Shown in pieces: positions 1-7,901 of a stretch of 64,000 nucleotides of DNA (positions are counted from its first letter, which is position 1; every line of letters starts with the position of its first letter). Source of the DNA: JBHGAV01 sp041946685. GTDB lineage: Bacteria > Acidobacteriota > Terriglobia > Bryobacterales > Bryobacteraceae. The DNA is taken from NCBI GenBank assembly GCA_041946685.1, contig JBHGAV010000008.1, positions 1 through 64,000 on the forward strand, written 5' to 3'. The notes beneath the pieces are model-generated. The model was not told where the DNA came from and made no database searches. It saw nothing but the letters and a program-made list of their open reading frames with translations. The position numbers and the translations under genes were made by a program.

Positions 1-57
1 CTCAAAATCCCGCGCCCTTCACTGGGCATGAGGGTTCGACCCCCTCCTCCAGCACCA
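1..57 (+). tRNA. 3' part of tRNA-Leu(CAA), cut by the window edge
   Basis: The window opens inside the anticodon loop. Bases 1-7 read CTCAAAA, which gives anticodon CAA, and they are followed by the TCC side of the anticodon stem. A long variable arm, typical of a class II tRNA such as Leu, spans about 11-30. A T-arm with the GTTCGAC loop lies at about 31-45. The acceptor strand ends in discriminator A followed by an encoded CCA at 55-57. The 5' half lies outside the window. The A discriminator suits leucine and shows that this copy, not the one at 8781, is the functional gene. Confidence 0.88.
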
Positions 58-780
58 TCGCCGCAAGGGACTTGCACGTTGTTTCTCCTCCTCCTCTTGG
101 GCCTTCTGATGGGCCGGTGTGCCCGAAAGTGTGCCCAAACTCTGCAAGTGCCGCTGCATTCTCTCGGTGGCGAGGTCGAGGTCCCGCTCGCTTACGATGT
201 TGTAGCGGTCGAACATCGAGCGCGTCTTGTGCCCCGAGATTTGCATGGCGATCTTCTCGGGAATGCCGGTCCGTATCATGTTGCGTACAGCAGTTCGCCG
301 CAGGCCGTGGAACAGCTTAGCGTTCAGGCCGCCCCGCCCGGCCGCCGTAGGGCCTCCTTCTTCTGCTCTGCCAGCGGCTCCATGTTCCGGTACCGCGTCG
401 CCTCCATCCAGTTCTCGTGCATCTCCGCCGCCGACACCACCTCCTGGGGCGGCTCGGCCAGCAGCGCCGGACAACCGTGGCGAGCCTTCGCCGGTGATGG
501 CCGGGGGCGTGTCACATGGCAGTGGCCTCGGCACAGGCGGGAGGCCGTCCCGCTTCAGTGTTTCGACCACCTCTCTGGAGACGCGGTACTGCCCGCCGGG
601 CGTCACTTCGGACGCCACGGCAATGGCCGGACAGAGGGCGCGGACCTGCGCCTGAGTGACCTCCAGCTCCCCGTCGTGGACACGTTTCGAACTTTGGTGG
701 CGTGCCCACCGCCGGCGTTCAGATCGCTCTTCATTCAGATTCAGGAGCTTGCGAGCCGTTGGGGACAGGCCGGCGAGGCG
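19..780 (-). pseudogene. Degenerate tyrosine recombinase (phage-type integrase)
   Basis: The C-terminal catalytic part is clear at about 190-330. It has an H-G-L-R-R box, then S-G-H-K and F-D-R-Y, supplying His, Arg, the second His and the tyrosine nucleophile. The stop codon lies inside the tRNA repeat. Upstream, the recognisable sequence changes frame: a segment with H-E-N-W-M-E-A-T-R-Y at about 325-420 is out of frame with the catalytic part. Coding sense further upstream (about 500-780) is uncertain and may belong to a second remnant. The catalytic N-terminal Arg region was not found. This is the integrase expected next to the attachment site, now inactive. Confidence 0.72.
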
Positions 781-878
781 AGTTGCCGGACATCCGCGTA
801 GAAGAGCGCGAAGAGGAGGGCGCTGAAGGTGTCCGTCACCGCGCTGCAGCGGCCTATCCCCCCAGCGCACTTCTGAGG

Positions 879-884
879 GATAAT
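879..884 (+). promoter_or_regulatory. -10 element of the dynamin operon
   Basis: GATAAT at 879-884 lies six bases before the first stem of the riboswitch-like leader. The other two leaders have TATCAT and TATAAT in nearly the same place. No good -35 is visible 17 bases upstream. The conserved placement in three otherwise different contexts is the main support. Confidence 0.55.
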
Positions 885-886
885 GA

Positions 887-962
887 AATTGGGTGTTGGA
901 GTTCACCCCTAACCGCCTCAGCGGGCAGATGACTCCTACGAGGGATTAACCCTGCTAGGAGC
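887..962 (+). promoter_or_regulatory. Fluoride (crcB-type) riboswitch, copy 1, leader of the dynamin operon
   Basis: Stem 1 is GGGTG 891-895 with CACCC 904-908 and closes the loop TTGGAGTT. The linker CTAA follows. Stem 2 is CCGC 913-916 with GCGG 921-924. Then comes the signature AGATGACTCCTAC at 928-940. Loop bases GGAGT 898-902 can pair with ACTCC 932-936, which is the pseudoknot that forms the fluoride site in the crcB family. A third hairpin (CTCCTA 933-938 with TAGGAG 956-961) competes with that pseudoknot, the usual expression-platform layout. No T-run follows, so Rho or a translational mechanism is possible. The first codon is 55 bases further on. Confidence 0.74.
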
Positions 963-1016
963 TGCATCCCTCCGCCGCTGGGAAATCCCCAAGAGTGCAG
1001 ATCTGGAGTCTGCCGT

Positions 1017-3083
1017 ATGGCACGTGAAACGATAACCATCGAAGGCGGTGGGGTGCTGAATGAGTCCCAACAGCGTCACCTCCTGATCAATATTCAATAT
1101 GCGGACAAATTACTGTCCGACATAGAAGCAATACTGACCGCCGCATCCTCGAAGTCACCCTTTCCTAAGTACCGGGTCGATGTAACCCCGGCCCAGAGCA
1201 AGGTGGTTCAGGATTACATCGCACGGATTCGCGCGCAGATGCTTCGTGTGCTGGAAGCGCAAGAAGTTGTGCCTCCGGGGCCCAGACTTGGCGCCCTCCA
1301 CAGCATCCGCGTGACCCTCGCGTTTGTCCGTATCGCGCTCATTGAAACTGGACCCAGGTACATGAAGGGCTATGGGAACGTCGCCGAATCTGCGGCGGCG
1401 GACCTCAACGGTCTGGTGACCGAACTCAACACCCTGGTCGACAAGCTGGATGCCTACCTGGCGGAAGGGCTCGGACATGATCTTGGCGCGCGTCTGGCGA
1501 GACTGGAGTGGACCGGAGACGAAGCCGCTTTGCTGCGGAAGCTGGAGCGGATCATTTCGGAGCACGGCTTGGTGGAGTTCCGCTCAAAGCTGGCGATGAT
1601 CCTGGATAGGCTTGAGACACGGCGGTTCGAGATTGCGGTATTTGGGCGCGTCAGTTCGGGGAAGTCTTCGCTCTTGAATCATATCCTGCGGATGGAAGTT
1701 CTGCCCGTCGGCGTGAATCCGATCACGGCCGTGCCGACCCGGCTGGTCGCGGGGCCGGAACCGAAGTTGACCGTTGCATTCGCGGATCACCGGGTTGAAC
1801 GCCTGGAAGTCACCGCGCTGCCGGATTTTGTGACGGAGCAGCGGAATCCGAGCAACTCCAAGGGAGTTACGAGGATCGTGGTGGAACTGCCTGCCCAAAG
1901 GCTGAGCCAGGGGGTCGTATTCGTCGACACGCCAGGCTTGGGTTCTTTGGCAACCTCCGGAGCCGCGGAAACCCAAGCTTACCTTCCACAGTGCGATCTC
2001 GGAGTCGTGCTCATCAATGCCGGCTCCACGCTCTCGGAAGAGGATCTCTCGACCATTCAGGCGCTCTACGAAGCCGGAGTGCCCGCCTCCGTATTGCTCA
2101 GCAAAGCGGACCTCCTCGCGCCGCCGGACCGCGAATCCGCCGTCGCCTACATCGCAGAACAAGTCCGGAGTCATCTGGGGCCTGCCCTTCGGGTCCGGCC
2201 GGTCAGCATTGTTGGAGAGAACGCGGCCTTGCTGGATGCATGGTTTGAAGAGGAGATTGCGTCTCTGTATGGACGTCACCAGCAGCTTGCAGAGGAGTCG
2301 GTGCGGCGGAAGATCGCGACCCTGCGGGAATCGGTCGAAGCTGCGTTGCGCTCGAAACTGGATCGTGTTCAGGGAATTCGTCCCTCGGATCGGGAGGCAC
2401 TAGGACAGGTCGAAAGGGAATTGCGGCGGGCCGCCGGGCGGATACCTGAAGAGACGTCATTCTGCCTGCGGGCAACCGACAAGGTGGAGAAGCTGGGGGC
2501 CGTTGCGCTGCGCGAAGCGGCATCACGCGTAGTTGAGCGATGGCGGCGAGGCGAGGACGCGGAGGCCGGTGTGGTCACCGCCGCTGTATTGGAAACGGCC
2601 GCGGGCGCAGCCAGCCAGTTGTTCGTAAGACTCAGCGGCTTGGCGCGGGAACTGGCCGCGGCCCTTCAACAAGCCGCCCAACAGTTGCAGGTGACCGAGA
2701 TTCCTCAGGAGCAGGAGCTGGTGCTGGCGCTGCGGGAGATGCCGCAACTTGATTTCGGCGGGGAACTGCCGCCGCTCAAACGCTCGCCGTTGACCCCGGT
2801 AGCCAGACGCCTGGTGCAGGCGCGCGTGGAGGACCGGCTCCAGCGCCTGCTTGGCCAAGCGGTCTCGGAAGCGTTCACAGCGTACCGGCGGCTCTTGGAA
2901 GCGTGGGTGCGCAGGGCAATCTCCGGGTTGCAGGCGCGGTTCGATTCTTACGCCGACACCTACCGGGCGCAATTGGACCGGCTCCTTGGTTCGTCCGAAT
3001 CAAATCCGGAGAACGCGGAAACGATTCGCCGGGACCTTGTCGACATCCAGATCGAGACCGCTGAGGTTGTGGAGCTGCGGTAG
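1017..3083 (+). CDS. Dynamin-like GTPase, first of a tandem pair
   Basis: 688 residues. A helical N-terminal segment of about 200 residues precedes a dynamin-type G domain. The P-loop is G210-R-V-S-S-G-K-S-S, G3 is D304-T-P-G-L-G-S, and G4 is the variant S362-K-A-D in place of N/T-K-x-D. The C-terminal half is Glu/Arg/Ala-rich, probably helical stalk, and has no obvious membrane paddle. Bacterial dynamins commonly occur as operonic pairs and act on membranes. Start ATG 1017 has GGAG eight bases upstream. Translation follows a riboswitch-like leader, and the gene is followed by a HEAT-repeat gene and a second GTPase. The substrate membrane process is unknown. Confidence 0.88.
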   Translation: MARETITIEGGGVLNESQQRHLLINIQYADKLLSDIEAILTAASSKSPFPKYRVDVTPAQSKVVQDYIARIRAQMLRVLEAQEVVPPGPRLGALHSIRVTLAFVRIALIETGPRYMKGYGNVAESAAADLNGLVTELNTLVDKLDAYLAEGLGHDLGARLARLEWTGDEAALLRKLERIISEHGLVEFRSKLAMILDRLETRRFEIAVFGRVSSGKSSLLNHILRMEVLPVGVNPITAVPTRLVAGPEPKLTVAFADHRVERLEVTALPDFVTEQRNPSNSKGVTRIVVELPAQRLSQGVVFVDTPGLGSLATSGAAETQAYLPQCDLGVVLINAGSTLSEEDLSTIQALYEAGVPASVLLSKADLLAPPDRESAVAYIAEQVRSHLGPALRVRPVSIVGENAALLDAWFEEEIASLYGRHQQLAEESVRRKIATLRESVEAALRSKLDRVQGIRPSDREALGQVERELRRAAGRIPEETSFCLRATDKVEKLGAVALREAASRVVERWRRGEDAEAGVVTAAVLETAAGAASQLFVRLSGLARELAAALQQAAQQLQVTEIPQEQELVLALREMPQLDFGGELPPLKRSPLTPVARRLVQARVEDRLQRLLGQAVSEAFTAYRRLLEAWVRRAISGLQARFDSYADTYRAQLDRLLGSSESNPENAETIRRDLVDIQIETAEVVELR

Positions 3084-3128
3084 GGAGCAAAGCTTCCGGC
3101 GAGAGGGAACGGTGGGCAGGAGGCGAAG

Positions 3129-4079
3129 TTGAGCGCCGCGCTGCGGGGCGACGAAGAGACGGCGATCAGCCATCTTATTGAAAAGCTCAACTCGCTCCTG
3201 GAGGGCGAAGAGGCGGCCGCCGCACTGGTGGCCTGCGGGCAGCGTGCTGTCGGACCTCTGCGGCGGTTTTTGATGGAGGGCCGGCCAAGCGGAGTCTACC
3301 ATCCGCGACGCTGGGCGGTGAACGCGCTGGCGGGACTGGAGGCCAAAGACGTTCTGCTGGAGTACCTGCGCAACGACAGACCGATCCCGGACGCGGTCGC
3401 AAGGATGGGCGAAGAAGCAGTCAAGAATGCCGCCGCAGCGGCACTCAAGCAGTGGCCGAGCGACGAAGTCTTTGAGGTGTTGATCGGCGTCCTCCGGCGG
3501 CGTGCTCTGCCGGGCGCGGTTCAAACGCTGGGTGAATTGGGCCGCACGGAGGCTGCTCCCTATATCATCGCTGCGCTTGAGGACGATGTGTGCCGGGCTG
3601 CGGCGGAGGAGGCACTGCGGAAGATGGGCAACGCGGCCGTTCCCGATCTGGCCCTTGCAGCCCTGAACCCGAGGCCGGACCGGGAACAGGAGAGTCCGTC
3701 CAGCCTGCTTAGACGGAGTAGCGCCGCCCAATTGCTCGCCGAGATCGGCGTCTCGCAAGAGATGTGGACGCGGTTGAAACCACTGGCTGGCGAGACCGCT
3801 CCAGCGATTCTGATCGCCGCTGCCAGAATGGCCTTGCGAGCAGGCGATCAGACCGTCTTGCTGGCAGTCACGGAGCGTCTGATTGCCGCGCTCGGCGACG
3901 CGGATTGGTATTTCCGCGACGGGATTGGTGACGTACTCGTTGAGATCCAAGAAACAGCGAGGCCAGTAGTCGAGCAGGAAATTGCCATGCGAATTGAGCT
4001 GCCGCTTGAAAAACGCATCGGCGACCCCGTGCTGCGCACGCTCCTGAGGGTGAAGCGCAGACTTCAGGCAAGAACATGA
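3129..4079 (+). CDS. HEAT-repeat protein between the two dynamin-like genes
   Basis: 316 residues made of Ala/Leu-rich helical pairs, for example the segments around A-A-L-V-A-C-G, L-G-E-L-G-R-T-E-A and L-R-K-M-G-N-A-A-V. These are typical of HEAT or PBS-lyase-like repeats. It has no signal peptide or membrane segment. The start is TTG at 3129 with AGGAG seven to eight bases upstream. The stop overlaps the next start by four bases (ATGA), so it is translationally coupled to the second dynamin. Such solenoids are protein-binding scaffolds; an adaptor between the two GTPases is an inference from position only. Confidence 0.8.
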   Translation: MSAALRGDEETAISHLIEKLNSLLEGEEAAAALVACGQRAVGPLRRFLMEGRPSGVYHPRRWAVNALAGLEAKDVLLEYLRNDRPIPDAVARMGEEAVKNAAAAALKQWPSDEVFEVLIGVLRRRALPGAVQTLGELGRTEAAPYIIAALEDDVCRAAAEEALRKMGNAAVPDLALAALNPRPDREQESPSSLLRRSSAAQLLAEIGVSQEMWTRLKPLAGETAPAILIAAARMALRAGDQTVLLAVTERLIAALGDADWYFRDGIGDVLVEIQETARPVVEQEIAMRIELPLEKRIGDPVLRTLLRVKRRLQART

Positions 4080-6523
4080 AATCGCTCGATACCCATGAGT
4101 TCCCGGAAACGGCTGCGCCGGCTAAAGGGCTCGAGCAGCATCTAAAGCTCAAGCTCGAGCTTGCGGCGATTATCCGCGCTGTCATGCAACTGTTTCACCA
4201 ACAGGGGGACGACAGGCGAGAACACCAGGCCCGGGCGCTGTTGTCCCGCCTGGCCGACGACCAGTTCAATTTGGCGGTCGTAGGTCAGTTCAACCGGGGC
4301 AAGAGCTCGCTGATGAACGCGGTGATCGGAATGGACCGCTTGCCGACCGGGGTGCTGCCACTCACATCGGTCGTGACAACAGTCCGATATGGCGATCGCG
4401 AGCGAGTTCTTGTCCGGACCAGAGGGGCATCTCTGCCTTACGAGATCCCCCTCGCCGAGTTGCAGGATCACGTCACGGAAAGAGGCAATCCCGGCAACCG
4501 CAGGCAGGTGGTGCTTGCGGAGGTTCAGCTTCCGGCGGAGGTTCTCAGGCTTGGATTCCGCTTCATCGATACGCCGGGCGTCGGTTCGGCGATCGCTGCG
4601 AATACCGCGACGACGCAAAGGTTTCTGCCCGAAGCCGACGCCGTCGTCTTTGTGACGAGCTTTGAAGCGGCGATGAACGAGGGAGAGCTTGCCTTTCTGG
4701 GCACCGTAGCCCGGCACGCGCACAAGATTTTCCTTGTCGTGAACAAGCGCGATCTGGTTTCCGAGGAGGAATGCGAGACCGTCCTGGAGTCGGTTCGCAA
4801 GACGATCTCGCTTCAGCTTGGCGAGGCTGCGCCGAGAATGTTCGCGGTCTCCGCCCGCGAGGCCTTGCAGGCGAAGCTCGCCGGCGATCGCGAGATGCTT
4901 ACGCACAGTGGGTTTCCTGAGTTCGAGTCCGCTCTCACGCACTTTCTGACCGCGGAGAAAGCACACGTCTCGCTTGTCCGGTTGGGTGAGCGGACCAGAG
5001 CACTGCTGACTCCGGAACTGGTGGAAAGCCGGGCCAGTTCGGCTCGGACGGGCCTTGACAGTGATGCCGTGCGATCAATGAGAGACGAGTGGGAGAAGCG
5101 GATCAAGCGGATCGAGGCGGAGTGCCTTCGTGCATCAGACTCTCTCAGGCGCCATGTGCGCTCCGAACTCCCGTCGCGCCTGCGCGACGCGATCGAGGGG
5201 CATTGTGCCGAGGTGGGCAAGAGCCTGCAGGCACAGGTTGAAAGGGTCCTGGAGCGCCGTGAGTGGGCCGGCACGGCGCAGGAGCTTCAAAGACTGGCCG
5301 AGGGGGCGCAAGAAGTCGCCGACAAGCGTCTCTCTCAATGGCTGGCGGCCCGTCAGGCGGAATTCGCTTCGGCGTTGCGGTCGCTCTCGGCCGAGGGCGT
5401 GAGCCAACTGGAGGGGCTGAACAGAGAAGCGCTGGAATCCGCAGCGGAGTTGTTCGGACTTCCACCGGCTGAGGTGGCGGAGTGGACCGCAAATGCGGAC
5501 GAAGCGGCATTTCGCTGGACAACTGCGACGCCTCTAAGCTGGTCCCCAAGATTCGCCTGGGAACTAGAGCTGTTCGCCCCGGAGTGGCTGCGGCGGAGAG
5601 TGCTTCGGGAGTACCGTCGGACACTGGAGGCGGCGGTTTCGGCGTATCGCGACCGGGTCGCCGAGGGCGTAGCCGAAGCGGGAGGCGAGTGGGCTGCGGA
5701 TCTGGGCGCCGAAGCACTGCGCAATCTGAAGCACCTCGGCTCCCAGGTCGCCTCTGTGATCGAGGGCCATGGAACGTCTCCTCTCGCCGGCAAGGCTGTT
5801 GAGTTGCTGAGCCGGCTCGATAAGGTGCGCCGGGAGCTGGTTGACGGCGGAGCCGGCGAGACGGTCGCAGGGGCATGGAGCCCTATGGACAAGCATCCCG
5901 CGACGCGCCCGTGTTTCATTTGCGAGCGCATCGCAGCAGAGCTGTTCGACTTCTTCAGCCAGCGGCAGTACGATTTGGCCACCAACGAGGCACAACAGCG
6001 CGCCCACACCGCAAACGGCGGGTTCTGTCCGCTGCATACGTGGCAGTATGAGCGCATTGCATCTCCCCACGGCGTCTGCCTCTCCTATGCGCCGCTGCTT
6101 GCGGCCGTCGCACGCCATCTTCGAAGCATTGCCTCTTCGGCGTCCTCGGTGGGGTCCATGCTGGACCGGGTCCAGGACGTCTATCCTTCAGCGGGACGGT
6201 GCGCCGCGTGCCAGCGGACGGCCGAGGCCGAACGAGCGGCGGTCGAACAATACCGGCAAGCGGCGGCCGGGCGGGGCGTTGCTGGGTCAACCTTGTGCAT
6301 GCCGCACCTCGGCGCGGTGTTGGGAAGAGAAACGGACATCGAGGCCGCCCGGTCTTTGATTTTCGAACAGGCGCGAACGTTGGAGCGCATTTCTGAAGAC
6401 ATGCAGACGTACGCGCTGAAGCACGAAGCCGCCCGGCGGGAACTCATGAGTGGCGAAGAGTGGTCGGCCTACATGACCGGTTTGTCGCTCCTGGCGGGGA
6501 ACAGAAAGCTGTCCACCGGCTGA
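4076..6523 (+). CDS. Dynamin-like GTPase with a duplicated C-terminal zinc-binding-like tail
   Basis: 815 residues. The G domain is near the N-terminus, with P-loop G70-Q-F-N-R-G-K-S-S, G3 D165-T-P-G-V-G-S and G4 N223-K-R-D. A long helical region follows. The last 200 residues hold two copies of a Cys/His module: C613-x2-C616 with C651-x2-H654, and C709-x2-C712 with C741-x2-H744. The pattern CxxC...CxxH suggests one zinc per module and resembles small zinc-binding domains of unknown function rather than a known dynamin part. The gene is coupled to the HEAT protein by a four-base overlap. With 1017-3083 it makes a tandem BDLP-type pair, one partner carrying the metal tail. Confidence 0.88.
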   Translation: MKSLDTHEFPETAAPAKGLEQHLKLKLELAAIIRAVMQLFHQQGDDRREHQARALLSRLADDQFNLAVVGQFNRGKSSLMNAVIGMDRLPTGVLPLTSVVTTVRYGDRERVLVRTRGASLPYEIPLAELQDHVTERGNPGNRRQVVLAEVQLPAEVLRLGFRFIDTPGVGSAIAANTATTQRFLPEADAVVFVTSFEAAMNEGELAFLGTVARHAHKIFLVVNKRDLVSEEECETVLESVRKTISLQLGEAAPRMFAVSAREALQAKLAGDREMLTHSGFPEFESALTHFLTAEKAHVSLVRLGERTRALLTPELVESRASSARTGLDSDAVRSMRDEWEKRIKRIEAECLRASDSLRRHVRSELPSRLRDAIEGHCAEVGKSLQAQVERVLERREWAGTAQELQRLAEGAQEVADKRLSQWLAARQAEFASALRSLSAEGVSQLEGLNREALESAAELFGLPPAEVAEWTANADEAAFRWTTATPLSWSPRFAWELELFAPEWLRRRVLREYRRTLEAAVSAYRDRVAEGVAEAGGEWAADLGAEALRNLKHLGSQVASVIEGHGTSPLAGKAVELLSRLDKVRRELVDGGAGETVAGAWSPMDKHPATRPCFICERIAAELFDFFSQRQYDLATNEAQQRAHTANGGFCPLHTWQYERIASPHGVCLSYAPLLAAVARHLRSIASSASSVGSMLDRVQDVYPSAGRCAACQRTAEAERAAVEQYRQAAAGRGVAGSTLCMPHLGAVLGRETDIEAARSLIFEQARTLERISEDMQTYALKHEAARRELMSGEEWSAYMTGLSLLAGNRKLSTG

Positions 6524-6571
6524 AGGCCCGCGGGTTCTCATCGCCAGGGTTCGCGGCGAGTTCCGGGCTTC
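6524..6571. terminator. Possible shared terminator between convergent genes
   Basis: The 48 bases between the convergent dynamin operon and ATPase gene can form GC-rich stems: GCCCG at about 6525 with CGGGC at about 6562, and an inner CGCC/GGCG pair. T-rich bases on either side are few, so this is a weak call. Confidence 0.3.
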
Positions 6572-7393
6572 TCATCCCAGGTACTGGGCCATCAAATCAA
6601 TTCGGAGGGGGGCGAACTTGATGTGTCTGCCGGAACGATATCGCGGGTCTCTCGCCATGCGGCACATGCCGACAATTTGCCCTGGGTTTCCCCCCGCGCT
6701 TTCGAGAACGCGCGGGCGGAAATCCCTCAAGTCGAACTCCCTCAGCCCAAAACGATCCGCTGCCAGCTCGAAAAGCGTGGACGCTTCGGCATCGGATAAC
6801 GGCATGATTTGCACCGTTCGCCGGGGATCCCAGAACAACCGGTGGAGTTCACCCAGCCGGACGGGATCCCTCGAAATGCCGATCATGTTCATGCCGGGAC
6901 TGTGGTAGACGCGCTGGAAGAACCGGTAGGCCTGAAAGCTGGCGCTCTCAATGCCGTCCAGTATGAGCAGGCAGGGACTGGCCTCCAAGCCGCTCCAGAT
7001 GATGCCGCGCAGGTGAACACTCGTCTGCGCTTTGGCCCATCTCTCAGGCGGCTTCCCATCCTTGACCAAGCCGGAGAACCGGGGGTGCCGGTTCACAACC
7101 AACGCGCTGGCCAGAGACGCGAGTAAGTCGTGCAGGACGGGGTGGTAACCCAGGTACACGGCGCCTTCAATCGATGCCGCGATGGAGCGAACCAGCGCCG
7201 TCTTGCCCGAGCCCGCAGGCCCCAGCACGAGCAGTGACTCGCCGCGCACCAAGGCCTCCTCAATACGGAGCCTCTCCCTCAGCAGGCCCACCAGGGGGAC
7301 GTCATCCAATTCCCCGGCGTTCCGCACTCCATGGCGAGTAGGCAGAGAGGAGTCAGGTGATCTGGATCCTAAGAAGTCTCGCGCCATGAACAC
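6572..7393 (-). CDS. AAA/STAND-like P-loop ATPase of the island
   Basis: 273 residues. Walker A is G58-P-A-G-S-G-K-T, and a Walker B L-L-I-L-D-G is near residue 150. A sensor-like region contains I-G-I-S-R-D-P and a helical C-terminus follows. The layout resembles AAA_22/ExeA-type or NACHT-like ATPases without an effector domain. The start is GTG at 7393, in the sequence GTGTTCATGGCG; an ATG six bases later is an alternative. The gene converges on the dynamin operon and has its own copy of the riboswitch-like leader about 75 bases upstream, which ties it to the same regulation. Function is otherwise unknown. Confidence 0.8.
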   Translation of the reverse strand: MFMARDFLGSRSPDSSLPTRHGVRNAGELDDVPLVGLLRERLRIEEALVRGESLLVLGPAGSGKTALVRSIAASIEGAVYLGYHPVLHDLLASLASALVVNRHPRFSGLVKDGKPPERWAKAQTSVHLRGIIWSGLEASPCLLILDGIESASFQAYRFFQRVYHSPGMNMIGISRDPVRLGELHRLFWDPRRTVQIMPLSDAEASTLFELAADRFGLREFDLRDFRPRVLESAGGNPGQIVGMCRMARDPRYRSGRHIKFAPLRIDLMAQYLG

Positions 7394-7466
7394 TCATGCA
7401 TCCCCAGCCAGGACATTGCACCGTGACACTTTCCGGGAACCACTGCGAGAGGCTATGATTCGGTTG

Positions 7467-7549
7467 GACTCCTCCTACAGCCGATTCCACCGTAGGAGTC
7501 ATTGGCCGCGCCTCAACCGGGAGCGGCGTCAGGCGGACTCCACCACCGC
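7467..7549 (-). promoter_or_regulatory. Fluoride (crcB-type) riboswitch, copy 2, leader of the ATPase gene
   Basis: Read on the minus strand, stem 1 is GCGG/CCGC (7549-7533) enclosing TGGTGGAGT. Stem 2 is GCCGC/GCGGC (7527-7505). The signature CCAATGACTCCTAC follows. GGAGT (complement of 7537-7541) can pair with ACTCC (complement of 7495-7499) as the pseudoknot. Hairpin 3 pairs GACTCCTAC with GTAGGAG plus AGTC (7500-7467) with a small bulge and would compete with the pseudoknot. Stem bases differ from copy 1 but still pair, which is covariation. The loop is longer than in copy 1. Confidence 0.7.
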
Positions 7550-7555
7550 AAATTG

Positions 7556-7584
7556 ATGATACTGCCAGTTAGCCGGTCACGCAA
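7556..7584 (-). promoter_or_regulatory. Promoter of the island ATPase gene
   Basis: On the minus strand TTGCGT (7584-7579) and TATCAT (7561-7556) are separated by 17 bases. The -10 ends six bases before stem 1 of the riboswitch-like leader. Confidence 0.55.
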
Positions 7585-7637
7585 GCTGAGGAGGAGGCAT
7601 GGTGCCGTCCTTCCCAAGGGACAAAGTGAACTCCGGT

Positions 7638-7667
7638 GACCGTTACTCAGGCCGCAGAGTAACGGTC
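7638..7667. repeat. Perfect inverted repeat between divergent island promoters
   Basis: GACCGTTACTC and GAGTAACGGTC form a perfect 11-base stem with an 8-base spacer. It lies between the minus-strand ATPase promoter and the plus-strand promoter at 7690, touching where the -35 of the latter would be. Neither side has a T-run, so a terminator is unlikely. A regulator-binding site or RNA hairpin is possible. The rest of the 508-base gap 7394-7901 is occupied by the two leaders; I see no gene in it. Confidence 0.5.
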
Positions 7668-7689
7668 GAGGCTGCACGCCGTGCACGGG

Positions 7690-7695
7690 TATAAT
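7690..7695 (+). promoter_or_regulatory. -10 element before riboswitch copy 3
   Basis: Consensus TATAAT at 7690-7695, seven bases before the first stem of the third leader. No clear -35; that position overlaps the end of the inverted repeat at 7638-7667. Confidence 0.55.
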
Positions 7696-7702
7696 TCAAA
7701 GG

Positions 7703-7774
7703 AAGCGGTGGGGTCCGCTTAACGCCGCGCGCCTGAGCGGCCAATGACTCCTGCGGTGGGGGTACTGCGGAGTC
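7703..7774 (+). promoter_or_regulatory. Fluoride (crcB-type) riboswitch, copy 3, leader of the QueE-like remnant
   Basis: Stem 1 is AAGCGG 7703-7708 with CCGCTT 7715-7720, loop TGGGGT. The linker TTAAC is shared with the stem end. Stem 2 is GCCGC 7724-7728 with GCGGC 7737-7741. The signature CCAATGACTCCTGC follows at 7741-7754. GGGGT 7710-7714 can pair with ACTCC 7747-7751 with one G-T wobble. Hairpin 3 is GACTCC 7746-7751 with GGAGTC 7769-7774. The loop is two bases shorter than in copy 1, so this is the most diverged of the three. Confidence 0.62.
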
Positions 7775-7836
7775 GAGTTCTCTTCCCGACCTGCACGAGC
7801 CCGGTGCTTCCCACGGCGAAAAAGACCGAACCCTAA

Positions 7837-7878
7837 GTCGTCCCGCCTGGCGGCGGCGTAAGGCTCCACGGGACGGAC
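7837..7878 (+). other. Long hairpin in the leader of the QueE-like remnant
   Basis: GTCGTCCCG at 7837-7845 pairs with CGGGACGGAC at 7869-7878 with one bulge. An inner GCCT/AGGC pair (7845-7848 with 7861-7864) extends it. It lies 24 bases before the GTG start at 7902. It may be part of the expression platform of the riboswitch upstream or a terminator without a T-run; no known family was recognised. Confidence 0.35.
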
Positions 7879-7901
7879 GGAGCAGTCGAACGGCGCCACC
7901 T

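Noticed and set aside
887..7774. Interpreting the three leader copies as REP-like or transposon-derived palindromes
   Set aside because: They are oriented with the downstream genes, start after -10 boxes and share a specific pseudoknot pairing, which suits an RNA regulator better than a dispersed repeat.
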